DNA of 64,000 nt from contig NC_069086.1 of assembly GCF_947172395.1 (NCBI RefSeq), positions 32,501 to 96,500 on the forward strand, in the 5' to 3' direction. Shown here piece by piece: positions 44,801 to 56,469 of this stretch (positions are counted from its first letter, which is position 1; the number at the start of each line of letters is the position of its first letter). The notes beneath the pieces were generated by a model. It was not told the origin of the DNA and did no database searches. It worked only from the letters and a program-made list of their open reading frames with translations. This stretch comes from Bicyclus anynana (Eukaryota > Arthropoda > Insecta > Lepidoptera > Nymphalidae). The translations under genes and the position numbers were made by a program.

Positions 44801-47361
44801 GGTAGGTACTAATATTAATAATAAAAAGGAAGTAAATAATTATTATTAAAAAAAGTATATTAAAATAAATCAACCGGCGGGCACAAATTTATATAACGTG
44901 GGTACAGGCCTTAATAATATATTTCACTTCTGTCCATTAATGCCCGCACTCCCCTGCGATCCACGGCGGCAGCAACGAGAACGCGACGACGAACTTGTCC
45001 ACCAGGAGCAGCGGCAGGCAGGAGGGAGTCACGACAATTGGTGTTTAATTGTTTCAGTGAAGGCACGTCGCGCAGCTCACCAAATCAGGCAACCTCGAGC
45101 CCAACAATTTAGTTCACGAGGTAGGTACTAACTCCGCTCCTGGAATACGTCATTGCCACTTCTAAGTAAACATTCTCGTTTTAGCCACCACCGGCAACGC
45201 TGCAAGTTCGTACGACCATACCAGAATTGCCGATGGTAGGTGACATCAAAACGGAATTTACAAATATTAATAAATTGAATGAATTTAAAATCTAATTGAA
45301 GTAATATACAAAAGCAGAAGGTAGTCAAAGAAAAGAATGATGCAATATTCTACATAGTTACATTATTAGAATCAAGTTATTACAGCGTATAAGCTAAATG
45401 AATGAAACATGAAATAAATGCTGCAAGAAGGAAATATATACTTAAATTTGGAAAAAGTTTATAAAATTAAAATCACAAACTATAATTGATTATTTTAACA
45501 ACTCGTATCTAATCTTGTTTTATATACCATTCAAAACTTACCCTATAGCGGGAACGATTTAGCACAATATTATAATATATTGGAATAAGCAGTATTTGGT
45601 AATTGAGTATAAAAACTGCAGACGGCAGCGTCGGTCGCGCGAATTAGTGACGCGACCGTGCTTTAACAGACGTTTGTTCTGACTGGCCTGCCTACAAGGT
45701 CAAATCGCGACGTCAGCCGTCTAACAGTAAACCCGGCAAAAACCGCCGCGCGCGACTCGATGTCGAGCGCGAGCTTCAGTTACCAACAAAATAATGTTGC
45801 AACATTAAATTTGTAACTTTTACAAATTTATTGTTACAACTTCACTACTTCACTTGGTGGATTATCAGCCTAAACCCTCTCATTCTGAGAGAAGACTCGT
45901 ACTCAACAATGAGCCGAATATGAGTTTATGATGATGATGATGAGTGACTCTACCACCGGTTCCGAAGCTGGATCTGCAGAGAAGAAGAAGATATAAAAAA
46001 GACAAATCTTTACTCTACTTCCTTACACGAAAGAACACACAATAATAGTATTGTAGGTATAATGTACTCGTATGTGTCGGTGCAGTGTATAATACTTGTA
46101 CCATTACTAATTTACTAGTGGGAGAACTATCGTTTTTAACATGACATATTATGCAACCTCTAAGCTCGGAAAATACGAAGTCGAAGTCTAATCTGATATT
46201 TCGTTTGATAAAGGATATTGCGGCGAGAAGATACTTTTAACTTTCCCTGCCTCCAGCAAGTCTATGCTGCCCTGATCGTGCCACTGGTTTTACTGCAATC
46301 TGTGTGTTTCTGAAGGTCACCCTTATTGTTTTCCCGAAAGCTGGATCGTCCAAATCGTGGACCTTTTCAAAGTTTGTTGCGATTTCATGTGATTTCAGTA
46401 GCAGAATCATAATTTTTTCCGGGATAAAAGTAGCCGGTTGTTAACCAGGTTATAAACTATCTATATTCTAAATCCAAAACCCATTTCGTAGTTTTAGCAT
46501 GAAAGAGTAATAGACATCAATACAATCCATCATAAACAATGAAATATTGATATACCTGGTGACTAAGCTGGTGACACTTTGCCTGTTTTCAAAAATAAAC
46601 TAGAAAAATATTTTTTAGCCCTTAGCCCACAGTATAAACTAAAGGTATCTTAAGTTTATACTGTGTTTTTTATGTTTATTTTATTTTAGTTTAATTCTGT
46701 TGTAAATAATGTAATTATGTCATAGATCCATATCTATATTTATAAATGCAAATCTCAATCAGTTTGTTCCCTAATTAGTCTAATTAAACTATTTATTATT
46801 CTTTTAATTCATTTAAATCTATTCGTATACTAAATTACGCATGTTGAGGTAACCTATAAGTGGGTCTATGACACAACAACTTGACTAAGTTTTGTAAAAC
46901 TCAATTTTAATTGTCATAACCTGTTGGTACTCTATAAAAATAAATAAATAAATGAATTAAATTAAGGCAAGCTTCATGGATTTTCAGGGATCTTTTTCTT
47001 ATCTTCTTGATGTAGCGGCTCTGCTCAAGAGGTCGCTGTATCACATTGACCGCTTCCGACCTGTTGTGATCACCCCTGACCAGACGTTACCAGCACTGGT
47101 TGGCGCCAGGTACAGCTGCAGTTTATTGGCAGGGGTGTGTTTGACGACGAAGTGCCCTAGGTACAGGTGGTTGCGTTTGCGGTTCGCACAGACTGTGCAG
47201 AGGCGTTTCCTCTGTTCCGAAGTTATTATCAATTTACTTGCATGAGAGAAATTGCCACACCGAGTCGTACAGGCGCTCTTCGTGCAACACAAATGAAAAC
47301 AAAGACTCGACGTAATTTTATGTTTAATTCAAAACAGTAACAAAATGAACATTCCCCGGAG
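44801..47361. other. Intergenic stretch between cyclase upstream region and acetyltransferase gene
   Basis: Mostly AT-rich interspersed sequence. Of note: a TATAAAA at 45608-45614 followed by a GC-rich 170 bp with an 8-bp inverted repeat (45632-45639, 45651-45658), possibly a promoter without a visible gene. At 46975-47290 the minus strand has a short open frame with Cys/Lys/Arg clusters (CTVCANRKRNHLYLGH) that may be an old transposon piece. No gene recognised. Confidence 0.4.
45855..45950 (+). repeat. SINE tail fragment ending in (GAT)n
   Basis: CCCTCTCATTCTGAGAGAAGAC followed by GAGCCGAATATGAG and a GATGATGAT tail, the same family as at 62.2 kb. Confidence 0.6.
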
Positions 47362-48767
47362 TCACGGCGCAGGCAGCAGCGCGCCGCGCGCCACCGCCTC
47401 GATGCGCTCGCGGTCGAGGCGCAGCGCCGCGCGGCCCTCGCTGGCGGCCAGGTCGCGCGCGCCCAGCCGCGCGTAGAACCGCAGCGCGCCCGCGTTGTCC
47501 GCCAGCACGTGCCAGTCCACGCGGTGCACGCCCGCCGCCAGCGCCATCTGCAACAGGCGGCTGTAGCGCGGGGCGGCGCGGGGCGGCGCGCGGAGGCGCG
47601 CGGAGGCGCGGGTGGCACGCACCTGGCACAGCTCGCGCATGAGCGCGCCGCCGACGCCGCGCGCGCGCTGCTCGGGCGCCACGTACAAGTCCTCCACGTA
47701 GAAGGCGCGGCGCGTCCAGCTGGAGTAGGCGCGGCTGCACAGCGCGTAGCCCGCCACGGCGCCGCGCCGCTCCGCCACCAGCCCGAAGAACCAGCTCGGC
47801 GAGCTCTCGAACCCGTCCTCGATCAGATCTGCGAACAGCGGGCGGTCACAGGGGGCGGCGGCTCGCGGCGGCGGCGTCGCCCGCGCTCACCTCGCACGCT
47901 GAGCTGCGGCCCGCGCGGCATGCCCTCGAACGCGGCCAGCTCCTGCGACAGAGCGCTGCAATCAGGTACGTTGAGGAACCCTCGGGGTACAGAGGCGACT
48001 ATGTCCTCCCACTCGGCACGATAATGCGTTCCCACGCTTCTCCCCCTCTCATCAGTCTATTCTTACATTTTTTTTATTTTCTTTATATTTTTTACAATTT
48101 AGCCCTAGAGTACAATCTCACCTGATGGTAAGTGATGATGCAATCTAAGATGGAAGCGAGCTAACTTGTTAGGAGCAAGATGAAAATCCACACACTATTC
48201 GGTTTCTACACGACATCGTACCGGAACGCTAAATCGCTAGGCGGAACGTCTTTGTCACTAGGGTCATAACTAACCACACCCAAAGCCTCGTACCAGCCAG
48301 ACCTGGATCAATTAAAAAAACCTCAATCGGCTCAGCTGGGGATCGAACCCAGGACCTCAGTCTTGTTAATCCACTGCGCATACCACTGCGCCACGAAGGC
48401 CGTCAAAATCGTCAAATCATTCGACCAGTTCCGCACCACTCGGCAGCTCAATGTTATTGTAAATACAGCGCCATCTTGCACAAAGAACAGAAAACTAGTG
48501 AGCGCCATTTAAGTATACCAGCGGCATTTGAAAATATTAAAACATACCTACCTATAATAGATGTCACACACAGGCATTTTCACAGATAACGATACTCATA
48601 TTATCTATATCTCTGGCGGGCGGCAGGGAGGGGAATACTCACTGTTCATTGATCATTCACATTTCACATCACATTTCACTCACATGAATCATGCGGTGCA
48701 CGGCGGGCATGTCGTCGCGCCGCATCGCGCGCACCGACACGGCGTCGTCCGCCTCGCTGGAACTCAT
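47362..48767 (-). CDS. Spermidine/spermine- or thialysine-type N-acetyltransferase (GNAT family), 4 exons
   Basis: Transfers acetyl from acetyl-CoA to an amine (polyamine or thialysine in the SSAT family). Exons on the minus strand: 48767-48684, 47942-47891, 47828-47623, 47547-47362; all introns GT-AG and in phase; 528 nt, 175 aa, close to the usual 170 aa. N-terminus MSSSEADDAVSVRAMRRDDM has the typical VRxxRxxD strand. Then DLIEDGFESSPSWFFGLVAE, a GNAT core strand (FYVEDLYVAPEQRARGVG) with the acetyl-CoA loop RARGVG at 100-105, and RFYARLGA with the likely catalytic Tyr at 139. It is a cytosolic enzyme in known relatives. Intron 1 holds a SINE. GC-rich like the cyclase gene. Substrate cannot be told from sequence. 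Confidence 0.92.
48066..48403 (-). repeat. Bm1-like tRNA-derived SINE in intron 1 of the acetyltransferase gene
   Basis: On the minus strand: tRNA-like head GGCCTTCGTGGCGCAGTGG (A box), B box GGTTCGATCCC (48339-48349), then a body with GATTGAGG, GGTCTGGCTGG, GATTTAGCGTTCCGGTACGA and CACTTACCATCAGGTGAGAT, ending in an A-rich tail. This matches the general form of the lepidopteran Bm1-type SINE. Confidence 0.85.
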
Positions 48768-49600
48768 TGCACAGTGCACACCTCCTGCAAACGAACGCCA
48801 CTAACTATAGTATACCTCCTGATGATTACTTACAGAGAAACTTCGCCCGAACAACTGCTCAGTTCATCACATTCTGTGACTCACTAGTCGTAGTCAGTAG
48901 TCACCTTCAAAAACTCCTACACGACACCAACACGCCGGCGCCACGCACGTATTGACGGCGAACTGCTCAGTGCTACTCTGCAACAGAGAACAGCTGCTAG
49001 GTATTCACCGCTCATTCACTACGTCCGCTGTCGCGCATGGGACGTCTTTAGTGTTCGTTTGCCTGCCAATAGATGGCTCTGTAAATATACGAATTGAACT
49101 ATTAAATCTTTTTATTATACATAATAAATATGCCGATCATAGTATTATGATTGTCAACACCCTAATTGTTGGTAAATAGGAACTCGATTAAGTATTTAAA
49201 AAGACAGAATTATGTTTTTATTCTTTTCAAGAAGCTTAGACTATCGTTTCTAGTTCATCTTGAATTTCCTATACATGATTATTTCCATTTTTACAATATT
49301 CAATTTTGTCAAAATTATAATGCAAATATTTTAATAGAATATAATATAAATAAATAGTAATATGTACATAAAATAAGAAATTGTATTTAACATTTAGTGT
49401 CAACGCCCTCTATCAGCACAGTTTTGCTTCACTACATCAACCAAGATGAGTCCAGGTAATGTTGTAGCTATGATAAAGATGGCACTAGACGCATGAAATC
49501 TTTTAAATTACCGAGTTGTCATGGAAAATACCCTGAATGCGGAGAGAATTCTAGAAGAAATACCTATTAGGTTCTTAAAGATGTAAACCAAAGATGAACG
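48768..49600. other. Upstream flank of the acetyltransferase gene
   Basis: 48768-49100 is the likely promoter/5' UTR side; no clear TATA box. Beyond that, AT-rich DNA without a gene; short frames here look accidental. Confidence 0.45.
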
Positions 49601-50170
49601 ATATCACGTTACTGCAAAAAATAAATCGAACTCAAAACTCAAACTCAAAACTCAAACTCAAAATTAATTTAGTGCAATTAAGCTTACTTAGTTATCCGTA
49701 TATCACTATGACTATGATAAATCCTATAATACATCAAATTTGCCAAAAATAATTACTACACAGTATCGGTACAGTTTTTGGCGATAACGCATACGAAGTC
49801 AAAAACCAAACCAAACCAAAACAAACAATGCCTATATAGAGTAGGTATACTTCCAGATTGGTCCCATTTAATTTTCATGAAAATCGGTTCAGTAATTTTG
49901 TGTTAAAATGAAAATTATGGGCCATTTCCTTGTTTTTATTTAAAGTCAACATTACTGAACTGATTTTTATGAACATTAAGCTACACAGGCTACACACTAA
50001 AACAGAAAATTAAAATATTTTTAAGAAAAAAATTTATTTATATTTAAAAATACATTTTGAAAAAAAAATTGGAATGCGCTCACTTTTTTTTCTGTATTGA
50101 AAATTCAGCACCTTCCATACATTTTTATCAGCAACTTTGTAAGTATATAAAAAAAAATTATGAAAAAAAT
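49601..50170. other. AT-rich interspersed repeat remnants
   Basis: Contains a (CAAACTCAAAA)n-like run near 49630-49660 and pieces with TTCATGAAAATCGGTTCAGTAA, a phrase frequent in old lepidopteran transposons. No gene seen. Confidence 0.4.
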
Positions 50171-50453
50171 TTAACCTACTTCAAAAAAACAAAACATACT
50201 GACTAGACTAAGAAGCGAAAAATAATGTAATTCTTAGTTCTATATATCATATTATGTACTAACTGATGATCAGTTTTAAGGCGGCGCTAGCCCGATGATG
50301 TATTTATTCAAGCCATGTAAGAATATTATAAAGATTTAGGTTTTTCAGCCAGTGTTTTTTTTTTTTTTATCATGTAGTTCTTTCAGAAACGGCTTAAATA
50401 ACCCCAACACCGCCTTAGCACCGCCTTCAAACTGATCATCAGTTAGTACATAA

Positions 50454-51744
50454 TCTATATCTATACTAATATTATAAAGAGGTAAAGTTTGTAAGTTTGT
50501 AAGTTTATAACAATTCTTTGAAATGGGGTAATCTTCGGAACTACTGGTCCGATTTTAAAAATTCTTTCACCAGTAGATTGCTACGGTATCGGGGAGTGCT
50601 ATATTTTATATTTCTATCATATTTAACTACTGAGTTATCGCGGGTTTTCTCTTACAGGTCGGACTGAAAAACTTACTTATTCGCATGCGCTGCCTCAACC
50701 ATTGCGTATAACTGAAATAAATGTATGGAGGCTTTTTGAACCTTTAAAAGTTCTACAAAAAAGTCCGCGACACCATATATCTATCTTGTATATTTTAGCA
50801 GATATAGTACTTTTAGTGCTTTAAAATAAATTATTTAAATTTTAACGTCATTTTTTACACAACTAAACTTAAATCCTTATCAAAATAAATTATTTCATAA
50901 TCACAAGGATATTATAGAGATAAGATTTGCCCTTTAAAGTATGTTAATTAGTTATATAGTTTCGGAGATAATACAAAATTTCTGAAAGTCGCAGAAATGC
51001 CGCTATATGACGCCCCGCGGTTTCAATTACGTGGTTCCGATTCCCGTGTGAATATGAGGACCAAACATAGCCTATGACACTCGCAAATAATGTAGCTTTC
51101 TATTGGTAAAAGAATTTTCCAAATCGGTCCAGTAGATCCAGAGATTACCCCCGACAACCACACAAACTTTACCTCTTTATAGTATTAGCATAGAAGTCGC
51201 TTGGGAAATTATATACTTTTGGTCATTGCACCACGCACAAAAGGCTGGACCAATTTCGCTGAGGGTAGGGATAGGATAGGGGTAGGGAAGGGGTAGGATA
51301 GAGGTAGGGTAGGGGTAATTTAGGGGTAGTGTAGGGTAGGGGCAAGGTAGAGGTAGGGGAAGGATATGAAACGTATAGGGTAGGGGAGGAGTAGGATAGG
51401 GGTAGGGTAGGGTTAGGTAGGGTAGAGAGGTAGGGTACGGGTAGGGTAGGGTTAGGGTAGGGGTAAGGTAGGGGTAGGGAAGGGTTAGGGTTAGCGGTAG
51501 GGTAGGAGTAAGGTAGGGGTAGGGTAGGTTTAGGGTAGGTGTAGATTAGGGGTAGGGTAGAATAGGGTATGGATAGGTTACGGGTAGGGTAAGGTGGGGG
51601 AGGGTAGGGTTAGCGTTAGCGGTAGGGTAGGAGTAAGGTAGGGGTAGGGTAGGGTAGGGTTGGGTAGGTTTACGAGCAGGGTAAGGTAGAGGTAGATAAG
51701 TTTACATCAATTTTTATGCGGACGAAGTCGCGGGCGTCCGCTAG
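50454..51744 (+). mobile_element. Non-autonomous Helitron, precise A|T insertion
   Basis: Starts TCTATATCTATACTAATATT and ends with a hairpin (GCGGAC at 51718-51723, GTCCGC at 51736-51741) followed by TAG, giving CTAG at the terminus. The empty site can be read from the other arm of the host fold-back: ACATAA|TATGATAT, so insertion was between A and T without duplication, as expected for Helitrons. Contains a reversed copy of its own 5' region (about 51165-51200) and a TAGGGG tract. No RepHel. Confidence 0.85.
51256..51690 (+). repeat. Degenerate TAGGG/TAGGGG tract inside the Helitron
   Basis: About 435 bp of AGGGTAGGGGT-type units with many variants, clearly older than the similar tract at 7583-7757. 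Confidence 0.88.
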
Positions 51745-51834
51745 TATGATATATAGAACTTAGGATGATATTATTTTTCGCTTTTTAATTTAGTCACTAT
51801 GTTTTATGTTTTTGAAGTCGGTTGAAATTTTTTC

Positions 51835-52330
51835 ATTGAAATTTTTTATGTACTTACAAAGTTGCTGATAAAAATGTATGGAAGGTGCTAAAAGAGGTCC
51901 TTTGTCTTCAGCAACAGACTCCAAATGACAGTCAAAACCTATCTAGTTGGAAAGTTCTCATCAATACAAATTAATCAACCCCAATCACAAGGTAGTTACT
52001 GTAATAAATAAATTAATTAAACAAATAAAAAAACCCGACTGCATAAAGTATAAAAAAACTGAAAAGAAAAAAAACAAGCTCAGTCCAGAACTGTAGAAAG
52101 CAATTAGAAAACAGTTGGGACCTTAGATATTGGATAGAATGATTCTCTTCTACATTATTTAATAGGTCCCGACTGTTTAAGACTATCGTTAAGGAGTTCC
52201 AGTACCTGTCCTTCGTCTTCATCATCAGACCCCTAATGATAGTCACAACCCATCTAGGTGGAAAGTTCTATTCGACACAAATTAATCAAATCCAAACACA
52301 AGGTAATTGTTGTGAACCGTTAAAGAGTTC
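51835..52330 (-). repeat. CGACTT-family repeat, reversed pieces
   Basis: Reverse copies of the internal unit (GGAAAGTTCTCATCAATACAAATTAATCAA and the CAAGGTAG... phrase) at about 51945-52010 and 52250-52330. Confidence 0.6.
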
Positions 52331-52611
52331 CCTCGTGTGACCAACATCAGGTCGACTCCGCAGACCTTTATGAAGTTGTAGTGCTATAAAAAGTTTAATG
52401 GAAAAAATATAAAAATATAGTGGTCCTTACAATTTTTGAAAGTTTTGCTCGGGTTCTCTAGGATCCCATCATAAGATCCTGATATGGTGACAAAACGTTT
52501 GTAAATTATAAAGGTTTGAAGAGCTAGTTTTTGTTAGAGTCAAGTGTTCCCCGCACACTGCCAGCTAAACGGTTGTTTATTGATGCGATAAAAAGTTCAC
52601 GGACGTAGGCA

Positions 52612-53480
52612 GGGCTCAAGCCCTTTTTAACCGGCTTTAAAAAGGAAGAGGTTCTCAATTTGACCAATATGTTTTTTTTTTATTTTTAATTTGTATGTAC
52701 ACCGATTACTCGAAGACGCCTGGACCGATTTCAAAAATTCTTTTTTGTTTTAAAGGATTTACCCCTCCATTTAGCCCAATTGTCATCATGTCAAGATTTG
52801 ATGATGGAATCTTGGAGGGATTGAGGGTAACTTTAAAAAAATATGTAGGTGACTAGTGTGTTCGTAAATTTTTCCAATTAGTATTTTAAAGCACTACAAT
52901 TTCATGAAAGTTTGAAATCGATCTGATGATGGAACCATAATACAGACGAGGGAACTTCTCAACGATTTACAGCAGTTACCTTGTGTTTGGGCTTGGTTCA
53001 TTTATATAAATGACAACTTTCCACCTAGATAGGTTGTGACTGCCATTAGGGATCTCCTGATGAAGACCAAGGACAATCAAGGGAACTCCTTAACGGTTTA
53101 CGGTAACTACCTTGTGTTTGGGCTTGATTAATTCGTATTGCTGAGAACTTTCTACCTAGATGGGTAGTGTCTGTCATTAGGGGTCTGATGATGAAGACCT
53201 TGGTCAATTAAGGGAACTCCTTTCGGTTTACGGTAGCTACTTTGTGATTTGGGCTTGATTAATTTGTATTGCTGAGAATTTTTTACCTGGGTTTTGATGG
53301 GTTGTGACTTGTGACTGTCATTACGGCTCTGGTGATGAAGATGAAGTACAGTTAAGGTAACTCATCATCGGTTTACAGTAGCTTTTGGAGGGTTTAGTTT
53401 AGTAAGTACGTTTTTAAGTTTTATAGTTAGTTATATTTTTTTTATTAAAATTTTATTATTTAATCTCGATTCCTAGTTTT
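52612..53480 (+). mobile_element. CGACTT-family repeat with several 125-130-bp internal units
   Basis: Starts TTTTTAACCGGCTTTAAAAAGGA. Internal units with TCTGATGATG/TCTGGTGATG and GAACTCCTTAACGGTTTACGGTAGCTACCTTGTG recur at about 52920, 53060, 53190 and 53330. Another start (TTTTAACCGACTTGAAAAAA) follows at 53478. Confidence 0.65.
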
Positions 53481-53890
53481 AACCGACTTGAAAAAAAGGA
53501 GGAGGTTCTCAATTCGACGCGTATGTTTTTTTATGTTTGTTACCTCATAACTTCATCATTTCTTAACCAATTAAAAAAAATCTTTTTTTGTTGGTGATGT
53601 GATCGGTTCAATAAATTACTGTTAAAATGAAAATATCGGAATTGCCCGTACTGTGGCGCTTTCGTTCACTATGCTAGGACACACTAAATACAGAACAATA
53701 AACTGGCGCTGCCGACACAGTGATGCGTTCACTCAAGCCGTACAATAATAATAATAATAAAGCATTTTTATTCCAGTATCCTCAGTTTTACATTTTACTT
53801 TGTGTTAGTGATTTAATTTTTTACAAATGTACTTAATATCTAGTGTCAGTTGATGTTAGTGTTTAATTTAAATCAAAATTATTTGGGACT

Positions 53891-54092
53891 AGCTGATGTT
53901 GCGCGGCTTCACCCGCGTGGTTCCCGTTCCCGTGTGAATACCGGGATAATATATAGCCTATAGCCTTTCTCAATAAATGGGCTATCTAACACTGAAAGAA
54001 TTTTTCAAATCGGACCAGTAGTTCCTGAGATTAGCGCGTTCAATCAAACAAACAAACAAACAAACTCTTCAGCTTTATTATATTAGTATAGA
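53891..54092 (-). mobile_element. Short Helitron remnant, minus strand
   Basis: The complement of 54092 back to 53891 reads ATCTATACTAATATAATAAAGC ... TTCTTTCAGTG ... CTAGTCC, with a (TTTG)n near its 5' side, the same family as at 35616-35886. Confidence 0.65.
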
Positions 54093-54108
54093 TATGGACC
54101 CCATTTTT

Positions 54109-54235
54109 CTACCTTTCCCTGTCCTTGGCTTGGTCAATCCAATTTCTTCCCACCGCTTGAGCGATGTCGTCTTCCCATCGCTGCTTCGATCTACCGACTT
54201 ATCTTTTACCTGATGGACCCTACCATTTGGTTGTT
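54109..54235 (-). pseudogene. RTE-type LINE fragment, C-terminal end
   Basis: The minus strand encodes SKQRWEDDIAQAVGRNWIDQ followed by AKDRER and a stop, the end of RTE-clade ORF2 proteins, broken. Only about 40 residues remain. Confidence 0.65.
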
Positions 54236-54400
54236 TCAATGGGGATGATGACTAGGTTTGAATAAATTGATTTTTATGATATATTCGGGTAAATAAGGTC
54301 AATGTTAACTAATTTATTCATAAAAAGCAAAGATTGACAGGATATTTGCAAAATAAATGAGATTACAAAATTTCAAAATCTATTAAAAATCTTTTATCGT
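54235..54400 (+). repeat. Interspersed repeat shared with 58909-59055
   Basis: GGGGATGATG...TTTGAATA.ATTGATTTTTATGA and onward matches 58909-59055 over about 150 bp with modest divergence. Unclassified. Confidence 0.6.
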
Positions 54401-54573
54401 AATTAGATGAAAATTCATACAGTTAGCTTCATTACATTAAATGTGTAATTTTTCAATAAATGCACTATAAACATAAACGCACAAATAACAAAGATATTAG
54501 TGATTTTGTTTGAACGCCCATACCTACAAATCTAACGATCAGCGAGCCAACGACGTCACTAAATCATGCCATT

Positions 54574-55262
54574 TTTAACCGACTTCAAAAAGGAGGAGGT
54601 TCTCAATTCGGTCGGTATTATTTTTTTTTATGTATGTACACCGATTACTCAAAGACGCCTGGACCGATTTCAAAAATTCTTTTTTTGTTTGAAACGGTAT
54701 AGTCCCCATTTGGTCCCATTGCCATCATGTCAAGATCTGATGATGGAATCCTGGAGAAATTGAGGGGAACTTTCGATAATTATATGAGTGTCTAGTGTGT
54801 TCGTAAACTTTTACATTTAGTACTTTTAAGAACTACAATTTCATGAAGGTTTAAAATCGATCTCATGATGGAGCCATAAAACTGACGAGGGAACTCCTCG
54901 GCGATTTACAGCAGTTACCTTGTGTTTGGGCTTGATTAATTTGTATTAATGAGAACTTTCCACATAGATGAGTTGTGGCTGTTATTAAGGGTCTGATGAT
55001 GAAGACCAAGGTCAATTAAGGGAACTCCTTAACGGTTTACGGTAGCTACCGTGAGCTTGGGCTTGATTAATTTGTATTGCTGAGAATTTTGTACCAAGAT
55101 GGGTTGTGACTGTCATTAGGGGTCTGATGTATTAATACATCACCGGCTTAGCACCGCCTTCATACTGATCAGCAGGTAAAACATATTATGATGTTATTTT
55201 TCGCTTTTTAGTTTAGTGGGTACGTTTTTAGGTTTTGAAGTCGGTTGTATTTTTTTTATAAA
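54574..55262 (+). mobile_element. CGACTT-family repeat
   Basis: Starts TTTTTAACCGACTTCAAAAAGGAGG, has two internal units (54739 and about 54995 onward) and ends with GAAGTCGGTTG. No coding capacity. Confidence 0.7.
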
Positions 55263-55429
55263 AATTTTTGTATGGAGCGTTTTTCAGGGATCCGCGGCAG
55301 CGCCGCAAATCTGACTCTTTAAATTCCTGTAACTCCGAAAGTAATGATCGTAGATACTCTGTTACTTTTAGAAAACTGCTTTACTATTAGCATACTCTTA
55401 ATTTATATACAATTTAAAAAACTGTCATC

Positions 55430-55873
55430 ATCCCTATTGTCCATCTTCTGTCAGAACAGCGTGCGATGTGACCAGCTCTTGCTATTGCCACTTTGTTGTT
55501 AGTGCCTGTTTCAGTGCATCTGTGACCTTCGTTTTTTGTCTTATATCCTCGCTACGTAGGTACTTTATGTATTTTTCTGATCCGTAATATGCTTCTTTCC
55601 ATTGCTTTTTGTGTATTCGCAATTTTTTGTTTGTGAATACCCAAGATTGACAACCATACAAGAGGTGTAATACAGGAGTCCATTACAATTTTTTTTCATG
55701 TGTAGGCTATAGTTACCTTTTAATATCTCCTTTGACCAAAACTTTTTCCATGTCAGATTTATTCTTCTAGTCACTTCTAGTAGGTTACTGTTTACGTTAA
55801 GTGAGACTTGTTTCCCCAAATAAATATAATTGTCAACATATTCTATTAGGAGTCTTTGAGTGTTAGGGGCCAA
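55430..55873 (-). pseudogene. RTE-clade LINE fragment (end of reverse transcriptase)
   Basis: The minus strand encodes IEYVDNYIYLGKQVSLNVNS, VTRRINLTWKKFW, then in a shifted frame AMERSILRIRK and KTKVTDALKQALTTKW, characteristic of the region after the RT palm in RTE-type LINEs. At least one frameshift and stops are present. Separate from the piece at 54109-54235. Confidence 0.75.
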
Positions 55874-56450
55874 AGACTCAAGCCGTATAGATCATGAAGT
55901 TTAGGATTTTCAGACGGTTCTTTCCCGTTGTTATTTTAAAAACGGCTTTAATTAATACGCTACTGGCTTTGCACCGTGATCAAAGTGATCAGAAGGTAGC
56001 ACATACCGTGTTATTTTTCTCTTCTTGGTTTATTTTTGAGATTTAGAAATCGGATGATTTCTTTGCCCCAAAATGTGACTTTCATATTCAACAAATCTTC
56101 TTTTTCTTATTCTCTGAATTCTTCTAGATTTTCCTCTATCTATATAGCCCAGTCAAATGAAGCATTTTAGTTGTTTCTGCCATGTACCTACCTACTGAAG
56201 TTTCCACATTGAAATTTACAACTACTTGTTAATATTGTTTTTTTTAAGAACTCTATATCGTAGTAGGAATCTACCAGCATTGAATATACAGGGTGTCCCG
56301 TAAATAGTACGATACACTCACATGTCGATAGCTGACACCAAGGCCAAAATAATGCTATTTATACTATATAATACTAAAATATATTAAGATAGCCGAAATT
56401 TTACGATTTTTAAGTTAAATTGATTTTTGTACAAAATACAAAAATCTCTA
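55874..56450. other. AT-rich stretch, no gene
   Basis: Contains a fragment resembling the fold-back end (GATCAAAGTGATCAGAAGGTAGCACATA, about 55977-56006) and an ACAGGGTGTCCCGTAAATAG phrase at about 56288. Nothing else recognised. Confidence 0.4.
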
Positions 56451-56469
56451 CCTTCAGGGGCTAAAGAGC

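Larger units (their letters stand above)
50171..51823. mobile_element. Fold-back element split by a Helitron
   Basis: Left arm 50171-50290 and right arm 50410-50453 plus 51745-51823 are inverted copies of each other (TGATCAGT...GGCGG; GAAGTCGGTT end). It is the same family as the fold-back at 40639-40954. Confidence 0.75.

Noticed and set aside
44940..45010. Minus-strand hydrophobic peptide (LLLVDKFVVAFSLLPPWIAG, then a stop)
   Set aside because: It looks protein-like, but there is no clear acceptor, no partner exon and no family match, so it is not called as an exon.
46975..47292. Frames on both strands next to the acetyltransferase
   Set aside because: Short, no recognisable domain apart from a Cys/Lys cluster; left as a possible old transposon piece.
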